Part shown: positions 31,610 through 42,061 of the stretch, one piece after another
Layout of the letters: each line of letters opens with the position of its first letter
How positions within the stretch are numbered: the first letter of the stretch is position 1
Source: Halonatronomonas betaini
GTDB lineage: Bacteria; Bacillota; Halanaerobiia; Halanaerobiales; Halarsenatibacteraceae
Assembly (NCBI RefSeq): GCF_015666175.1
Contig: NZ_JADPIE010000009.1
Location: 46,280-110,279 of the forward strand
DNA: 64,000 nucleotides
Direction: 5' to 3'
The notes under the pieces: model-generated
Databases searched by the model: none
What the model was told of the DNA's origin: nothing
Seen by the model: only the letters and a program-made list of their open reading frames with translations
Position numbers and translations under genes: made by a program

Positions 31610-32119
31610 ATGGAGATAGATTTAGTTGATGACGAATTGAATATATTATCGGTCTCGGCTGAAGAGACTGCTGATTTAGGGAAGATAATTGCAGATGCTA
31701 TTGCTGACAGCAGGCCAGACCTTCCAGTTGTGATTTTATTGAATGGAGAGCTCGGCACTGGCAAAACCTGTTTAAGCCAGGGGTTAATTGATAAACTGGC
31801 CGGGGAGAATGCCAGTAGTCCCAGCTATTCTCTGATAAATCAGTATCAGGGCAATGAATTTGATATCTATCATATTGATCTCTATAGGCTTGATAATGAA
31901 TATGAGCTGGATGAGATCGGGATTTATGAGATTCTTTTAGAAGAAAATCTTATTTTGATTGAATGGCCTGAGCTGATCAGACCATATCTTGAAGATTATA
32001 TCGAGATAAGCATTGAGGGGCAGGCTGATCAGCAGCGTCAACTAAGGTTAAAGGCCAATTATGAATCAGGTCAAAAATTACTGGAGAGAGTGAAAGAATA
32101 TGCTGAGTCTAGGAATTAA
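31610..32119 (+). CDS. tsaE: tRNA t6A biosynthesis ATPase TsaE
   Basis: P-loop ATPase of the TsaB-TsaD-TsaE complex, which attaches threonylcarbamoyl to A37 of ANN-decoding tRNAs. The Walker A motif GELGTGKTCLSQG lies near residue 46, and the SSPSYSLINQYQG and IDLYRLDNEYEL segments near residues 67-90 are characteristic. Length 169 with a slightly extended N-terminus. AGGAGG precedes the ATG. It overlaps tsaB by 20 bases, as is usual for this operon. Confidence 0.93.
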   Translation: MEIDLVDDELNILSVSAEETADLGKIIADAIADSRPDLPVVILLNGELGTGKTCLSQGLIDKLAGENASSPSYSLINQYQGNEFDIYHIDLYRLDNEYELDEIGIYEILLEENLILIEWPELIRPYLEDYIEISIEGQADQQRQLRLKANYESGQKLLERVKEYAESRN

Positions 32120-32843
32120 TACAGCTACAAATTATCTAGGTATCGGGCTGGCAGAAGATGGCCAGATTATTTCTGATCTTAATATCACTGTTGATCAGAG
32201 TCATAATAAACGACTACTTCCCGGGATAAAGTATAGTCTTGATCAGCAGGGTATTAAATTGGAGGATATTGATATTATCGGTGCTGTAGTTGGACCAGGC
32301 TCTTTTACTGGTTTGAGAATTGCCCTGGCGACTGTTAAGGCCTTTGGGTTAATTAATAAATTTGAGTTTGTTCCTATATCCAGTCTTGATACGCTGGTGC
32401 CAAATATTGAGAGACAGGGGTATTATCTGCCAATGCTTGATGCCAGGCGAAAACGGGTTTATACTGCAATTTATCAGGGTGGATTTTCTTTGCCTGATAC
32501 TGGCAGAATAAGTTATGATAGCGCCATAAAGGTTGCAAGGTTGCCAGCTTATCTGGCTGAATATACAACTGATAGCAGTCAGGAGATTATTTTTAGTGGA
32601 CCCGGGGCTATTTATTATCAGGATAAATTAAAGGAGATTTTTGCTGATTCAAAGTTTGACTATAGTATTACTGATGGTTATGAGAATACTGGTCAGGGTG
32701 GCAGAATTGCCAGGCTGGCTTATTATTATTACGATAAGGGGCTTATTGCAAATATAAGAGATATTACTCCAGAATATTTGAAAAAGCCTCAGGCAGAGAT
32801 TAACTGGCAGCGACAACAGAAGGAGGAAAATCAGGATGGATGA
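32100..32843 (+). CDS. tsaB: tRNA t6A biosynthesis scaffold protein TsaB
   Basis: ASKHA-fold protein that dimerises with TsaD. N-terminal SLGINTATNYLGIGLAED, the VVGPGSFTGLRIALATVKAF motif near residue 63, and MLDARRKRVYTAIY near residue 112 are diagnostic. Length 247. It is not catalytic itself. It starts within tsaE and overlaps tsaD by 8 bases, so the three genes are translationally linked. Confidence 0.93.
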   Translation: MLSLGINTATNYLGIGLAEDGQIISDLNITVDQSHNKRLLPGIKYSLDQQGIKLEDIDIIGAVVGPGSFTGLRIALATVKAFGLINKFEFVPISSLDTLVPNIERQGYYLPMLDARRKRVYTAIYQGGFSLPDTGRISYDSAIKVARLPAYLAEYTTDSSQEIIFSGPGAIYYQDKLKEIFADSKFDYSITDGYENTGQGGRIARLAYYYYDKGLIANIRDITPEYLKKPQAEINWQRQQKEENQDG

Positions 32844-33846
32844 TAAATTAATACTTGCAGTTGAGACTTCCTGTGATGAAACTTCTGCTGCTGTTATCGG
32901 TGCTGGTCCCAGGATTCTATCAAATATTGTGGCATCACAGGTTGACTGGCATAAGAAGTTTGGCGGGGTAGTTCCTGAAATAGCCTCTAGAAAACACCTT
33001 GAATTAATAGAACCTGTTATTGATGAGGCTATCTCAGAAGCAGGCATTGAATATAAAGATTTAGATGCAGTTGCAGCTACCAGAGGTCCTGGCCTTGTTG
33101 GAGCATTATTAGTTGGCTTTGCTGCTGCCAAGGGGTTGGCCTATAGTCTTGGACTGCCATTTATTGGCGTTAACCATGTTGCTGGCCATATTTATGCTAA
33201 CTTTTTGATTAATAATGAAATTGCTTCTCCTTTTATCTGTTTAACTGTTTCTGGTGGTCATACAGACTTACTTTATTTTGATAGGCCAGGGAGTTACAGG
33301 TTTTTAGGAAGGACAAGGGATGATGCTGCCGGTGAAGCCTTTGATAAGATTGCCAGGTTTTTGGAGCTGGGCTATCCTGGTGGGCCTGAGATAGAGAAGA
33401 TGGCTAAAACAGGAGATGCTAATGCTATTGAGCTGCCAAGGGCTTTAGTTGGCGAAGAAGGCTATGACTTTAGTTTTAGTGGCTTAAAGACGGCAGTAAT
33501 TAATTATGTCCACAATGCCAGCCAGAGAGGCGAGGATGTTAATAAAAATGACCTGGCTGCATCATTTCAGCAGGCTGTGGTTGATAGTTTAACAGCCAGG
33601 CTGGAAAAAGCGGTTATGGATTTTAAGGCCGAGTCTATTTTATTGGCCGGTGGTGTTGCCGCTAATCAGGTCTTAAGAAATAAAGTAGAGCTGATTGCTA
33701 AAAGTGCAGATCTGGAATATTATGTTCCTCCTCTTAATTTATGTACAGATAATGCAGCTATGATTGGTGCAGCAGCGTATTATCGTTATGCTGATGCTGA
33801 TTTTGACAATCTGGATATCGGTGTAAAAGCTGATCTTTCCATGTAA
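32836..33846 (+). CDS. tsaD: tRNA N6-threonylcarbamoyladenosine transferase TsaD
   Basis: Catalytic ASKHA protein of t6A synthesis. Visible motifs: ETSCDETSAAV at the N-terminus, HKKFGGVVPEIASRKHLE near residue 38, the metal-site NHVAGHIYAN near residue 115, SGGHTDLLYF near residue 139, and GGVAANQVLR near residue 272. Length 336 is normal. AGGAGG lies before the ATG inside tsaB. The radical SAM gene follows after 17 bases. Confidence 0.95.
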   Translation: MDDKLILAVETSCDETSAAVIGAGPRILSNIVASQVDWHKKFGGVVPEIASRKHLELIEPVIDEAISEAGIEYKDLDAVAATRGPGLVGALLVGFAAAKGLAYSLGLPFIGVNHVAGHIYANFLINNEIASPFICLTVSGGHTDLLYFDRPGSYRFLGRTRDDAAGEAFDKIARFLELGYPGGPEIEKMAKTGDANAIELPRALVGEEGYDFSFSGLKTAVINYVHNASQRGEDVNKNDLAASFQQAVVDSLTARLEKAVMDFKAESILLAGGVAANQVLRNKVELIAKSADLEYYVPPLNLCTDNAAMIGAAAYYRYADADFDNLDIGVKADLSM

Positions 33847-33863
33847 CTTAAGGATTGATTATA

Positions 33864-35249
33864 ATGGAAAATGGTTATTATTTAAAATTAATATATCAAA
33901 CAGTGCAGGAATATAATATTATACCGCTGACATCGGTCTGTCAGCAGTCCTGTCTATTTTGCAGCCATCACTTTAACCCTGAGGATATTGAGGTATATTC
34001 TGGAGGGCATTTAGATAAAGGGATGGTTTTTTCTTTGTTTGATTATATTAATAAAGATAGGCCTGTATATATTGGAGAATCTGCTACTAGAATTATAGAA
34101 GGAGAACCCTTTAATCATCCTGACTGGCAGGAGATATTAAGAGAATTCAGATTGAGATTTCCTGAAACGCCACTAAGGATAACAACTTCTGCGGCTGGCT
34201 TAAATAAAGATGATATAGGGACTCTGGTTGATTTAGATAGTAATGGTAGTGGCGGGTTAAGATTAACTGTTTCAGTTAATCTCCTTGATTTAGAAAAAAG
34301 AGAAGAGGTTTTAGGAGCTGGCTCAAATAAACAGATACTGGAGATACTTAAAGAGTTAAATAGAAATGAAATTTTTGTAGAGACAAGTTTTGTTGCTATA
34401 CCAGGAGTTACTGGCTGGGATGAGTTAGAAAACTCTTTATATAGAGTAAGTCAATTCGAAAATATTAAATTAGCCAGGATTATGATGGCTGGATATAGTA
34501 AATTTGCTGATGCTGATATTAAGAATAAGTTTCTGGTTGATCGCTTAAAATTGCAGAAGCAAGTTGAGGATTTAAATGATGAAATTTCTATACCATTGAT
34601 ATTTGAACCTGCAGTTATTAATGATTTGCAGGCTGAAATTTTAGGGATTATTATTAATACTCCAGCCTGGAGTGCTGGCCTTAAAAAAGGGGATATAATA
34701 AAAGAGATCTCTGGTGAAAAAGTTTTTTCAAGGGTTGATGCTTTTAATAAGTTCAAGGAGAGTTTAGAGAATAGAAATAAATTCAATCTTTTAATTAATA
34801 GAAAAGGGAGATCAAAAGAGCTTACTGTTAACAGTTCAGGCTGGGGAAGAAATGACTATACTGGTTTAGTTATGGCTAATGATTTTTCTTTTAAAGAATT
34901 TAGTAAGTTTAAAAACAAGTTTGAATCATCACATTATGCAAGGGTTTTGATATTAACTTCTAAGCTGGCTGAAGATAGACTTAATTTGATCGCAGAGATA
35001 TTAGAAGATGAAGTTGGAATTGAGATTGATGTTATGGTAGTTGCTTCAAATTATTTTGGGGGCAATATTGGTTCAGCGGGATTACTTGTTGTTGATGATT
35101 ATAAATTAATAGCAAATAGAGTAAATCAGCTTAATTATGATTTAATTATTACCAGTTCAGCTTTATTTGATATTGATGGTAGAGACTTAAAAGGTGCTTT
35201 AAGATCTGATTTGCTGGACTTATTTTCAACAGAGCTTTTTATTATTTAA
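33864..35249 (+). CDS. Radical SAM protein with internal PDZ domain and DUF512-like C-terminus
   Basis: Cysteines in CQQSCLFC (26, 30, 33; CX3CX2C) mark a radical SAM domain over about residues 20-230. A PDZ-like domain follows near residues 260-325 (IIINTPAWSAGLKKGDIIKEI). The last 130 residues contain VVASNYFGGNIGSAGLL, which resembles the DUF512 signature. In the familiar DUF512 radical SAM proteins PDZ is at the N-terminus, so the order here is rearranged. Function unknown. ATG 33864 is chosen over TTG 33855 because AAGGA at 33849-33853 is spaced correctly. It is the last gene of the tsaEBD unit; no clear terminator follows. Confidence 0.72.
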   Translation: MENGYYLKLIYQTVQEYNIIPLTSVCQQSCLFCSHHFNPEDIEVYSGGHLDKGMVFSLFDYINKDRPVYIGESATRIIEGEPFNHPDWQEILREFRLRFPETPLRITTSAAGLNKDDIGTLVDLDSNGSGGLRLTVSVNLLDLEKREEVLGAGSNKQILEILKELNRNEIFVETSFVAIPGVTGWDELENSLYRVSQFENIKLARIMMAGYSKFADADIKNKFLVDRLKLQKQVEDLNDEISIPLIFEPAVINDLQAEILGIIINTPAWSAGLKKGDIIKEISGEKVFSRVDAFNKFKESLENRNKFNLLINRKGRSKELTVNSSGWGRNDYTGLVMANDFSFKEFSKFKNKFESSHYARVLILTSKLAEDRLNLIAEILEDEVGIEIDVMVVASNYFGGNIGSAGLLVVDDYKLIANRVNQLNYDLIITSSALFDIDGRDLKGALRSDLLDLFSTELFII

Positions 35250-35365
35250 TAATAATTCGTTAGATGAAGAATTATGGAGCTTTAAGCAGCTAATCTTCAT
35301 AAAGAGAAACTCATGTCTTTATTGGTGCTCTTAGAGGACTTGATTTCTGCTTGTTCCTTTATTAT

Positions 35366-35371
35366 TATAAT
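35366..35371 (+). promoter_or_regulatory. -10 element of the groESL promoter
   Basis: TATAAT at 35366-35371, 11 bases before the CIRCE operator. The best -35 candidate, TTGATT at 35340-35345, is 20 bases away and so poorly spaced. Confidence 0.5.
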
Positions 35372-35382
35372 AACTGTGGTTA

Positions 35383-35409
35383 TTAGCACTCGGCAAAAGT
35401 GAGTGCTAA
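35383..35409 (+). promoter_or_regulatory. CIRCE operator (HrcA-binding) of groESL
   Basis: TTAGCACTC (35383-35391), 9-base spacer, GAGTGCTAA (35401-35409): an exact match to the CIRCE consensus. HrcA repressor binding here gives heat-inducible groESL expression. The hrcA gene itself is not in the window. Confidence 0.97.
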
Positions 35410-35456
35410 CAATATAGATAAATTTTGTTTAATAAAATTTGAAGGGGGTATATTCA

Positions 35457-35741
35457 GTGAATCTTAGACCACTTAATGACAGAATTGTAGTTGAGTTTGT
35501 TGAAGAAGAGGAAAAGAAGACTGAAAGTGGTATCGTTCTTCCAGATACTGCCAAGAAAGAAAAGCCTCAACAGGGTAAAGTAGTAGCAGTTGGAAAAGGC
35601 TGTGAAGATGGAGAATTAGAAAGTGTTAAGGAAGGCGAGCTTGTTGTTTTTGATAAGTTTGCTGGTACAAAAGTAAATCTAGATGGTGAAGAATTTGTAA
35701 TACTCAGCCTGGAAGATGTCCTGGCTGTAATTGAATCATAA
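35457..35741 (+). CDS. groES: Co-chaperonin GroES
   Basis: Lid of the GroEL chamber. [29 protein letters not shown] with the mobile loop, then [12 protein letters not shown] and [17 protein letters not shown] are canonical. The start is GTG at 35457, preceded by AAGGGGG; an in-frame TTG at 35439 would add six unusual residues and place the ribosome site inside the gene. Length 94. Preceded by CIRCE and followed after 19 bases by groEL. Confidence 0.95.
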   Translation: MNLRPLNDRIVVEFVEEEEKKTESGIVLPDTAKKEKPQQGKVVAVGKGCEDGELESVKEGELVVFDKFAGTKVNLDGEEFVILSLEDVLAVIES

Positions 35742-35754
35742 ATAAGGAGGGTAA

Positions 35755-37428
<1,674 letters not shown>

Positions 37429-37468
37429 GCCCAAACCCATGAGTAATATCATTAAATTATAAATATAG

Positions 37469-37501
37469 AGGCGGTATGTCGGAAGGCATACCGCCTTTTT
37501 T
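37469..37501 (+). terminator. Intrinsic terminator after groEL
   Basis: Perfect 10-bp stem AGGCGGTATG (37469-37478) / CATACCGCCT (37487-37496), 8-base loop, then six T. Confidence 0.92.
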
Positions 37502-37528
37502 GCTTGTGCTATATTTTTATGGTAAAAT
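37500..37528 (+). promoter_or_regulatory. Promoter of guaA
   Basis: TTGCTT (37500-37505), 17-base spacer with TG at the extended -10 position, TAAAAT (37523-37528). It overlaps the T-tract of the groEL terminator. No purine riboswitch pattern is visible in the 58 bases before the guaA start. Confidence 0.55.
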
Positions 37529-37586
37529 CTTAAATGAAAGAGCTAATAAATTAGTGGATTAAATTTAATGATCGAGAGGAGCTGTC

Positions 37587-39146
37587 ATGAAAGGTAATAA
37601 AATTTTAGTTGTTGATTTTGGCGGTCAATATGCCAGAATGATTGCCAGAAGAATCAGGGATTTGGGGGTTTATGCAGAAGTTGTAACTAATGATTTTGAG
37701 ATTTCAAAATTTGCTAAAGAAGATGTCATTGGGATTATTTTTTCTGGAGGACCAGCCAGCACAATTGCAGAAGATGCTCCAATGATAGATCCAGAAATTT
37801 TTAAGATTGAAAAGCCGATTTTAGGAATCTGTTATGGAATGCAGTTGATTGCAAAGTTTTTGCCTGGTGGTGGAGTAAAACCAAGTGATAAAAAGGAGTT
37901 TGGGAGAGCTCAACTTGAACTATTAGATAAAGATGATAAGCTATTTTCAGTTCTAGATTATTTTACTGTTGATAACAAATTATCTGTCTGGATGTCCCAT
38001 GGCGATAGTGTAGTTGAGTTGCCAACTGGTTTTAAAAAGTTAGCCAGTACTGAAAATACTCCAATTGCAGCATTTGGTTCATCAGAATTAAGTATTTATG
38101 GAGTTCAGTTTCATCCAGAAGTTGAGCACACCACTGGAGGCAAAGAGCTGTTAAAGAGATTTGTCTTTGCTATCTGTGATGCTGAAAAAAATTGGACTTT
38201 AGAAGAGATTGTAGATGAGAAAGTTGCTGAGATCAGAAATTTAGTTCAAGAAGATTCAAATGTTGTTTTAGGTTTATCTGGAGGAGTTGATTCTTCAGTA
38301 GCCGCTGCCCTGATTGATAAGGCAATTGGATCGAGACTACATTGTATTTTTGTTGATCATGGTTTATTAAGATATAAAGAGAGTGAGCAGGTACAGAAAT
38401 ATTTTTCAGAAAATTTTTCAATAAATCTTCATGCTGTTGATGCTGTTGATAGATTTTTAGAAGAATTAAAAGGTGTTACTGATCCTGAAGAGAAGAGAAA
38501 GATAATTGGTCATGAATTTATTAAAGTTTTTGAAGACAAGGCAATTGAAATTGATGGGGTTACCCATCTTGCTCAGGGAACAATTTACTCAGATGTTATT
38601 GAGAGTGGAGATAGCAAGAATTCTGTAACTATTAAATCTCATCATAATGTTGGTGGCCTGCCTGATGAGATGGAGTTAAAGTTGTTAGAGCCATTGAGGG
38701 ACCTTTTTAAAGATGAAGTAAGAGAGATTGGATCTCTGCTTGGTTTGCCTGATGAATTGGTCTGGAGACAACCTTTTCCAGGTCCTGGGCTTGGGATAAG
38801 AATTATTGGAGATATAACTGCTGAAAAACTGGATATTTTAAGAAAGGCAGATTATATTTTTAGAGAAGAGTTATCAAAATCTGATGTTGCTGATAAAGTC
38901 TGGCAATCCTTTGCAGTACTGCCAGATATCAAGAGTGTTGGTGTAATGGGAGATGAAAGAACCTATGGTTATCCGATTATATTAAGGGCTGTTTCAAGCA
39001 TTGATGCTATGACAGCTGACTGGGTAAGAATTCCTGGAGAAACTCTTGATTTGATTTCAAGAAGAATTGTCAATGAGGTGGAAAAGGTGAATAGAGTTGC
39101 TTATGATATAACCTCTAAACCACCTGCAACAATAGAATGGGAATAA
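37587..39146 (+). CDS. guaA: GMP synthase (glutamine-hydrolysing)
   Basis: Converts XMP to GMP with glutamine and ATP. Class I glutamine amidotransferase domain (residues 1-195): SGGPAST, the nucleophile in ILGICYGMQ near residue 85, and FHPEVEHT near residue 174. The ATP-pyrophosphatase domain carries LSGGVDSSVAAALI near residue 230. The C-terminal dimerisation domain ends in ITSKPPATIEWE, the canonical terminus. Length 519. GAGAGGAG precedes the ATG. It has its own promoter. Confidence 0.97.
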   Translation: MKGNKILVVDFGGQYARMIARRIRDLGVYAEVVTNDFEISKFAKEDVIGIIFSGGPASTIAEDAPMIDPEIFKIEKPILGICYGMQLIAKFLPGGGVKPSDKKEFGRAQLELLDKDDKLFSVLDYFTVDNKLSVWMSHGDSVVELPTGFKKLASTENTPIAAFGSSELSIYGVQFHPEVEHTTGGKELLKRFVFAICDAEKNWTLEEIVDEKVAEIRNLVQEDSNVVLGLSGGVDSSVAAALIDKAIGSRLHCIFVDHGLLRYKESEQVQKYFSENFSINLHAVDAVDRFLEELKGVTDPEEKRKIIGHEFIKVFEDKAIEIDGVTHLAQGTIYSDVIESGDSKNSVTIKSHHNVGGLPDEMELKLLEPLRDLFKDEVREIGSLLGLPDELVWRQPFPGPGLGIRIIGDITAEKLDILRKADYIFREELSKSDVADKVWQSFAVLPDIKSVGVMGDERTYGYPIILRAVSSIDAMTADWVRIPGETLDLISRRIVNEVEKVNRVAYDITSKPPATIEWE

Positions 39147-39172
39147 TTATTAAATTTAGGAGGAATTAAAAA

Positions 39173-39460
39173 ATGGCTAAAGATATTAAAAATGAATTTA
39201 CTGAGCAGTTTTTTGAAGCAATTTTAAAACTGGAAAATATTGAGGAATGCTATGACTTCTTTCAGGATGTAGCAACAGTTGGTGAAATTCAGGCTATGGC
39301 ACAGCGGCTTGAAGTTGCAAGAATGCTAAAAGATGGTGTAACTTATGAGGATATTGTGGCTGAAACCGGGGTAAGTACTGCTACAATTAGTAGGGTCAAG
39401 CGAGCCTTAGAATATGGCGAAGACGGATATGAAATGGTTTTAAAGAGATTAGGCAAGTAA
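39173..39460 (+). CDS. TrpR-like DNA-binding protein (YerC/YecD family)
   Basis: 95-residue helix-turn-helix protein of the TrpR-like family: VGEIQAMAQRLEVARMLKDG, then the HTH region YEDIVAETGVSTATISRVKRALEYG. The family is widespread in Firmicutes, and its ligand and targets are mostly unknown; tryptophan should not be assumed. AGGAGG lies 10 bases before the ATG. It sits between guaA (26 bases) and a PTS-EIIC-like gene (16 bases). Confidence 0.88.
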   Translation: MAKDIKNEFTEQFFEAILKLENIEECYDFFQDVATVGEIQAMAQRLEVARMLKDGVTYEDIVAETGVSTATISRVKRALEYGEDGYEMVLKRLGK

Positions 39461-39476
39461 AAAAAATGGTGAGTTA

Positions 39477-40505
39477 ATGCTAAGAATACTAAAAAAAGTT
39501 CAGCAGTATTTAGTTAAAGTGCTAAATGGTATGGCTCTGGGTTTATTTTCTTCATTGATTATAGGTTTAATTATAAGTCAGGTTGGAGAATTATTGAACA
39601 TCGATATGCTGATCCAATTTGGAGAGATTGCTCAGTTGTTAATGGGACCAGCAATCGGTGTTGGAATAGCTTATAGTCTGGAATTAAAAGGTCTAGGTTT
39701 ATATTCTTCTTTAGTAACAGGTGCTTTAGGTGCAGGGACAATTGTTCTTGTTAATAACTCAGCAGCTATTCAAATTGGGGAACCTGTTGGAGCATTATTA
39801 GCAGCAGTTATCGGAGCAGAAATAGCTAAAAGGGTAACTGGTAAGACGCCGGTTGATATTGTATTGGTTCCAGCCACTACAATAATTGCCGGTGGTATTG
39901 CCAGTTCTATTTTTGGACCATGGTTGATAAGTTTTTCCTATTGGCTTGGACAGACTGTGAATCTGGCAACTACCCTCCAGCCTCTACCAATGGGTATTGC
40001 TGTATCAGTAATAATGGGGGTATTTTTAACTCTACCAGTTTCAAGTGCTGCTCTGGCAATTTCATTAGGCCTTGAAGGATTGGCAGCTGGAGCTGCCACA
40101 GTCGGTTGTTCTGCTCAGATGATAGGTTTTGCTGTTATAAGTTTTAAAGATAATGGTATTGGGGGGTTAATAGCTCAGGGACTGGGGACTTCTATGCTGC
40201 AAATACCGAATATATTGAAGAAACCATTAATCTGGATACCCCCAATAATTACATCAGCTATTTTAGGGCCAATAGCTACAGTTATATTTAAAATGGAAAA
40301 TAGCAGAATAGGAGCAGGTATGGGGACTAGCGGCCTTGTTGGTCAGGTAGCTACTCTTGAAACTATGGGTAGTAATGCTCTAATTCCTATTTTATTGCTC
40401 CATTTTTTTCTGCCTGCAATTATTTCGTTTTTAATTTATAAAGTGATGGCTAGGAATGGTTTGATTAAATCTGGAGATCTTAAATTGACTAAGGAGGCCA
40501 ATTAA
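39477..40505 (+). CDS. PTS EIIC-type membrane transporter (PTS_EIIC_2-like)
   Basis: Hydrophobic protein of 342 residues with about eight to ten membrane segments. Typical sequence includes NGMALGLFSSLIIGLIISQ, LMGPAIGVGIAYSLELKGLGLYSSLVTGALGAG and GTSGLVGQVATLETMGSNALIPI. It resembles the EIIC_2 domain family. No EIIA or EIIB partner, and no phosphorylatable domain, is encoded next to it, so phosphotransfer-coupled transport is not assured. The substrate is unknown. A TGGTGAG sequence precedes the ATG; the FAD protein follows after 3 bases. Confidence 0.75.
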   Translation: MLRILKKVQQYLVKVLNGMALGLFSSLIIGLIISQVGELLNIDMLIQFGEIAQLLMGPAIGVGIAYSLELKGLGLYSSLVTGALGAGTIVLVNNSAAIQIGEPVGALLAAVIGAEIAKRVTGKTPVDIVLVPATTIIAGGIASSIFGPWLISFSYWLGQTVNLATTLQPLPMGIAVSVIMGVFLTLPVSSAALAISLGLEGLAAGAATVGCSAQMIGFAVISFKDNGIGGLIAQGLGTSMLQIPNILKKPLIWIPPIITSAILGPIATVIFKMENSRIGAGMGTSGLVGQVATLETMGSNALIPILLLHFFLPAIISFLIYKVMARNGLIKSGDLKLTKEAN

Positions 40506-40508
40506 TTA

Positions 40509-41909
40509 ATGGTTGAAGAATATGATGTTGTAATAGTTGGAACTGGACCTACTGGAATTTTTACTGCAATGAAAATTGTGGAAGAAAAACCGGCTTTAAA
40601 TATTTTAATGATTGAAAAGGGTTCAGATATTGATAATAGAGTCTGTCCTATGAAATCTTATCCTGGTAGTGGAAAGGGATGTCAGGAATGTGTCTCCTGT
40701 GCGATTGTTTCTGGCTGGGGTGGAGCAGGTGCATTTAGTGATGGCAAATTATCTCTATCTGCAGATATCGGCGGAAATTTAGAAGAGTATATTGGCAGAG
40801 AAGAACTTGAACGGATGATTAAGATAGCTGATGATATTTATTTAGAATTTGATGCCCCTGAAAGGATTTTTGGTCCTGAAGATAATGAAATCCAGAAATT
40901 CAAGGATGAGGCTATTAGAGCAGGTCTTAAGTTTATACCTGCTAGATTGCGTCATTTAGGAACTGGACATACAAAAAAGGTTTTAAGTAAGATGAAAGAT
41001 TACCTGGTTGAAAAGGGAGTTGAAATCAGGTTTAAGACAAAAGCGACTTCAATTTTAGTTGACGAAAATGAAAAAGTAAAGGGCATTGAGTTAAAAGATG
41101 GCACTAAAATATCAACTAATTATGTTAGTGTGGCTCCAGGAAGAGAGAATGCCAGCTGGCTTACAGAAGAAGTTAAGAGGCTTAATATTAGCACCAGTTT
41201 AAATCCTGTTGATATTGGTGTTAGAGTAGAAACTCCAGCTGCAATAGCTGAACCTCTCACTGATAAATTATATGAATCGAAATTGATTTATCAGACTCCG
41301 AGTTTTGATGATAAGGTCAGGACATTCTGCATGTCGCCTTATGGTGAAGTTGTTAGTGAGAATAATCAGGGTTTAATAACTGTAAATGGTCACAGTCATG
41401 CTGATATAAAGACTGAAAATACTAATTTTGCTTTATTGGTTAGCAAGACATTTACCGAGCCTTTTAAAGAACCGATTACTTATGGAAGAGCTATTGCCAA
41501 ATTAGCTAATTTATTAGGTGGAGGAGTACTGGTTCAGCGTTTAGGAGACCTGTTAAATGGTAGAAGATCTACACCGACAAGAATGAGTAGAGGTCTGGTT
41601 GACCCGACCTTAAAAGATGCGACTCCTGGAGACTTAAGCCTGGTCTTGCCTCATAGACATTTAACTGGTATTATTGAAATGTTAGAGGCTCTAGATGAAC
41701 TGGCACCTGGCATGTATTCAAGAGATACATTATTATATGGTGTTGAAGTTAAGTTTTATTCTTCAAGATTAGAAGTAACTCCAAACCTTGAAACAAAAAT
41801 TAAGAATCTGTTTACTGGTGGCGATGGTGCAGGTATTACAAGAGGGCTTATGCAGGCTTCAGTAGCAGGATTGATAATAGGACGGGAGATTATTTCCAGA
41901 CAAGGTTGA
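40509..41909 (+). CDS. FAD-dependent dehydrogenase (COG2509-type)
   Basis: Flavoprotein with an N-terminal FAD-binding Rossmann motif VVIVGTGPTGIFTAMKIVE, a cysteine-rich CPMKSYPGSGKGCQECVSC segment near residue 51 followed by SGWGGAGAFSDGKLSLS, and a C-terminal FTGGDGAGITRGLMQASVAGLIIG FAD contact. Length 466. Uncharacterised family; the four cysteines near residues 51-67 might hold a metal or disulfide. It is close behind the transporter gene. No terminator is seen before the promoter at 41981. Confidence 0.82.
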   Translation: MVEEYDVVIVGTGPTGIFTAMKIVEEKPALNILMIEKGSDIDNRVCPMKSYPGSGKGCQECVSCAIVSGWGGAGAFSDGKLSLSADIGGNLEEYIGREELERMIKIADDIYLEFDAPERIFGPEDNEIQKFKDEAIRAGLKFIPARLRHLGTGHTKKVLSKMKDYLVEKGVEIRFKTKATSILVDENEKVKGIELKDGTKISTNYVSVAPGRENASWLTEEVKRLNISTSLNPVDIGVRVETPAAIAEPLTDKLYESKLIYQTPSFDDKVRTFCMSPYGEVVSENNQGLITVNGHSHADIKTENTNFALLVSKTFTEPFKEPITYGRAIAKLANLLGGGVLVQRLGDLLNGRRSTPTRMSRGLVDPTLKDATPGDLSLVLPHRHLTGIIEMLEALDELAPGMYSRDTLLYGVEVKFYSSRLEVTPNLETKIKNLFTGGDGAGITRGLMQASVAGLIIGREIISRQG

Positions 41910-41980
41910 GCAAATGATTGGATACATGAGTTATAGTTCTATAAAGCGGGATAAATCGACATAATAATGCACTGATTTGG

Positions 41981-42009
41981 TTGACATTTGTTAAGTTCAG
42001 TGGTATAAT
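41981..42009 (+). promoter_or_regulatory. Consensus sigma-A promoter of the second peptide-transport operon
   Basis: TTGACA (41981-41986), 17-base spacer, TATAAT (42004-42009): both hexamers are perfect consensus. It predicts strong transcription of the binding-protein gene. Confidence 0.92.
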
Positions 42010-42061
42010 TCAATTGGATTTTATTAGTATTAAAATATTGATAAGGAGGGCGTTAAAGAGT

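Noticed and set aside
35439..35456. groES start at TTG 35439
   Set aside because: The ribosome-binding site AAGGGGG lies downstream of this codon. GTG 35457 gives the conserved NLRPLNDR start.
41981..42061. Extension of the second binding-protein gene to a TTG at 41981
   Set aside because: The TTG is the -35 hexamer of a consensus promoter, and the extension has no signal-peptide sense. ATG 42062 has AAGGAGGG and gives a normal signal peptide.
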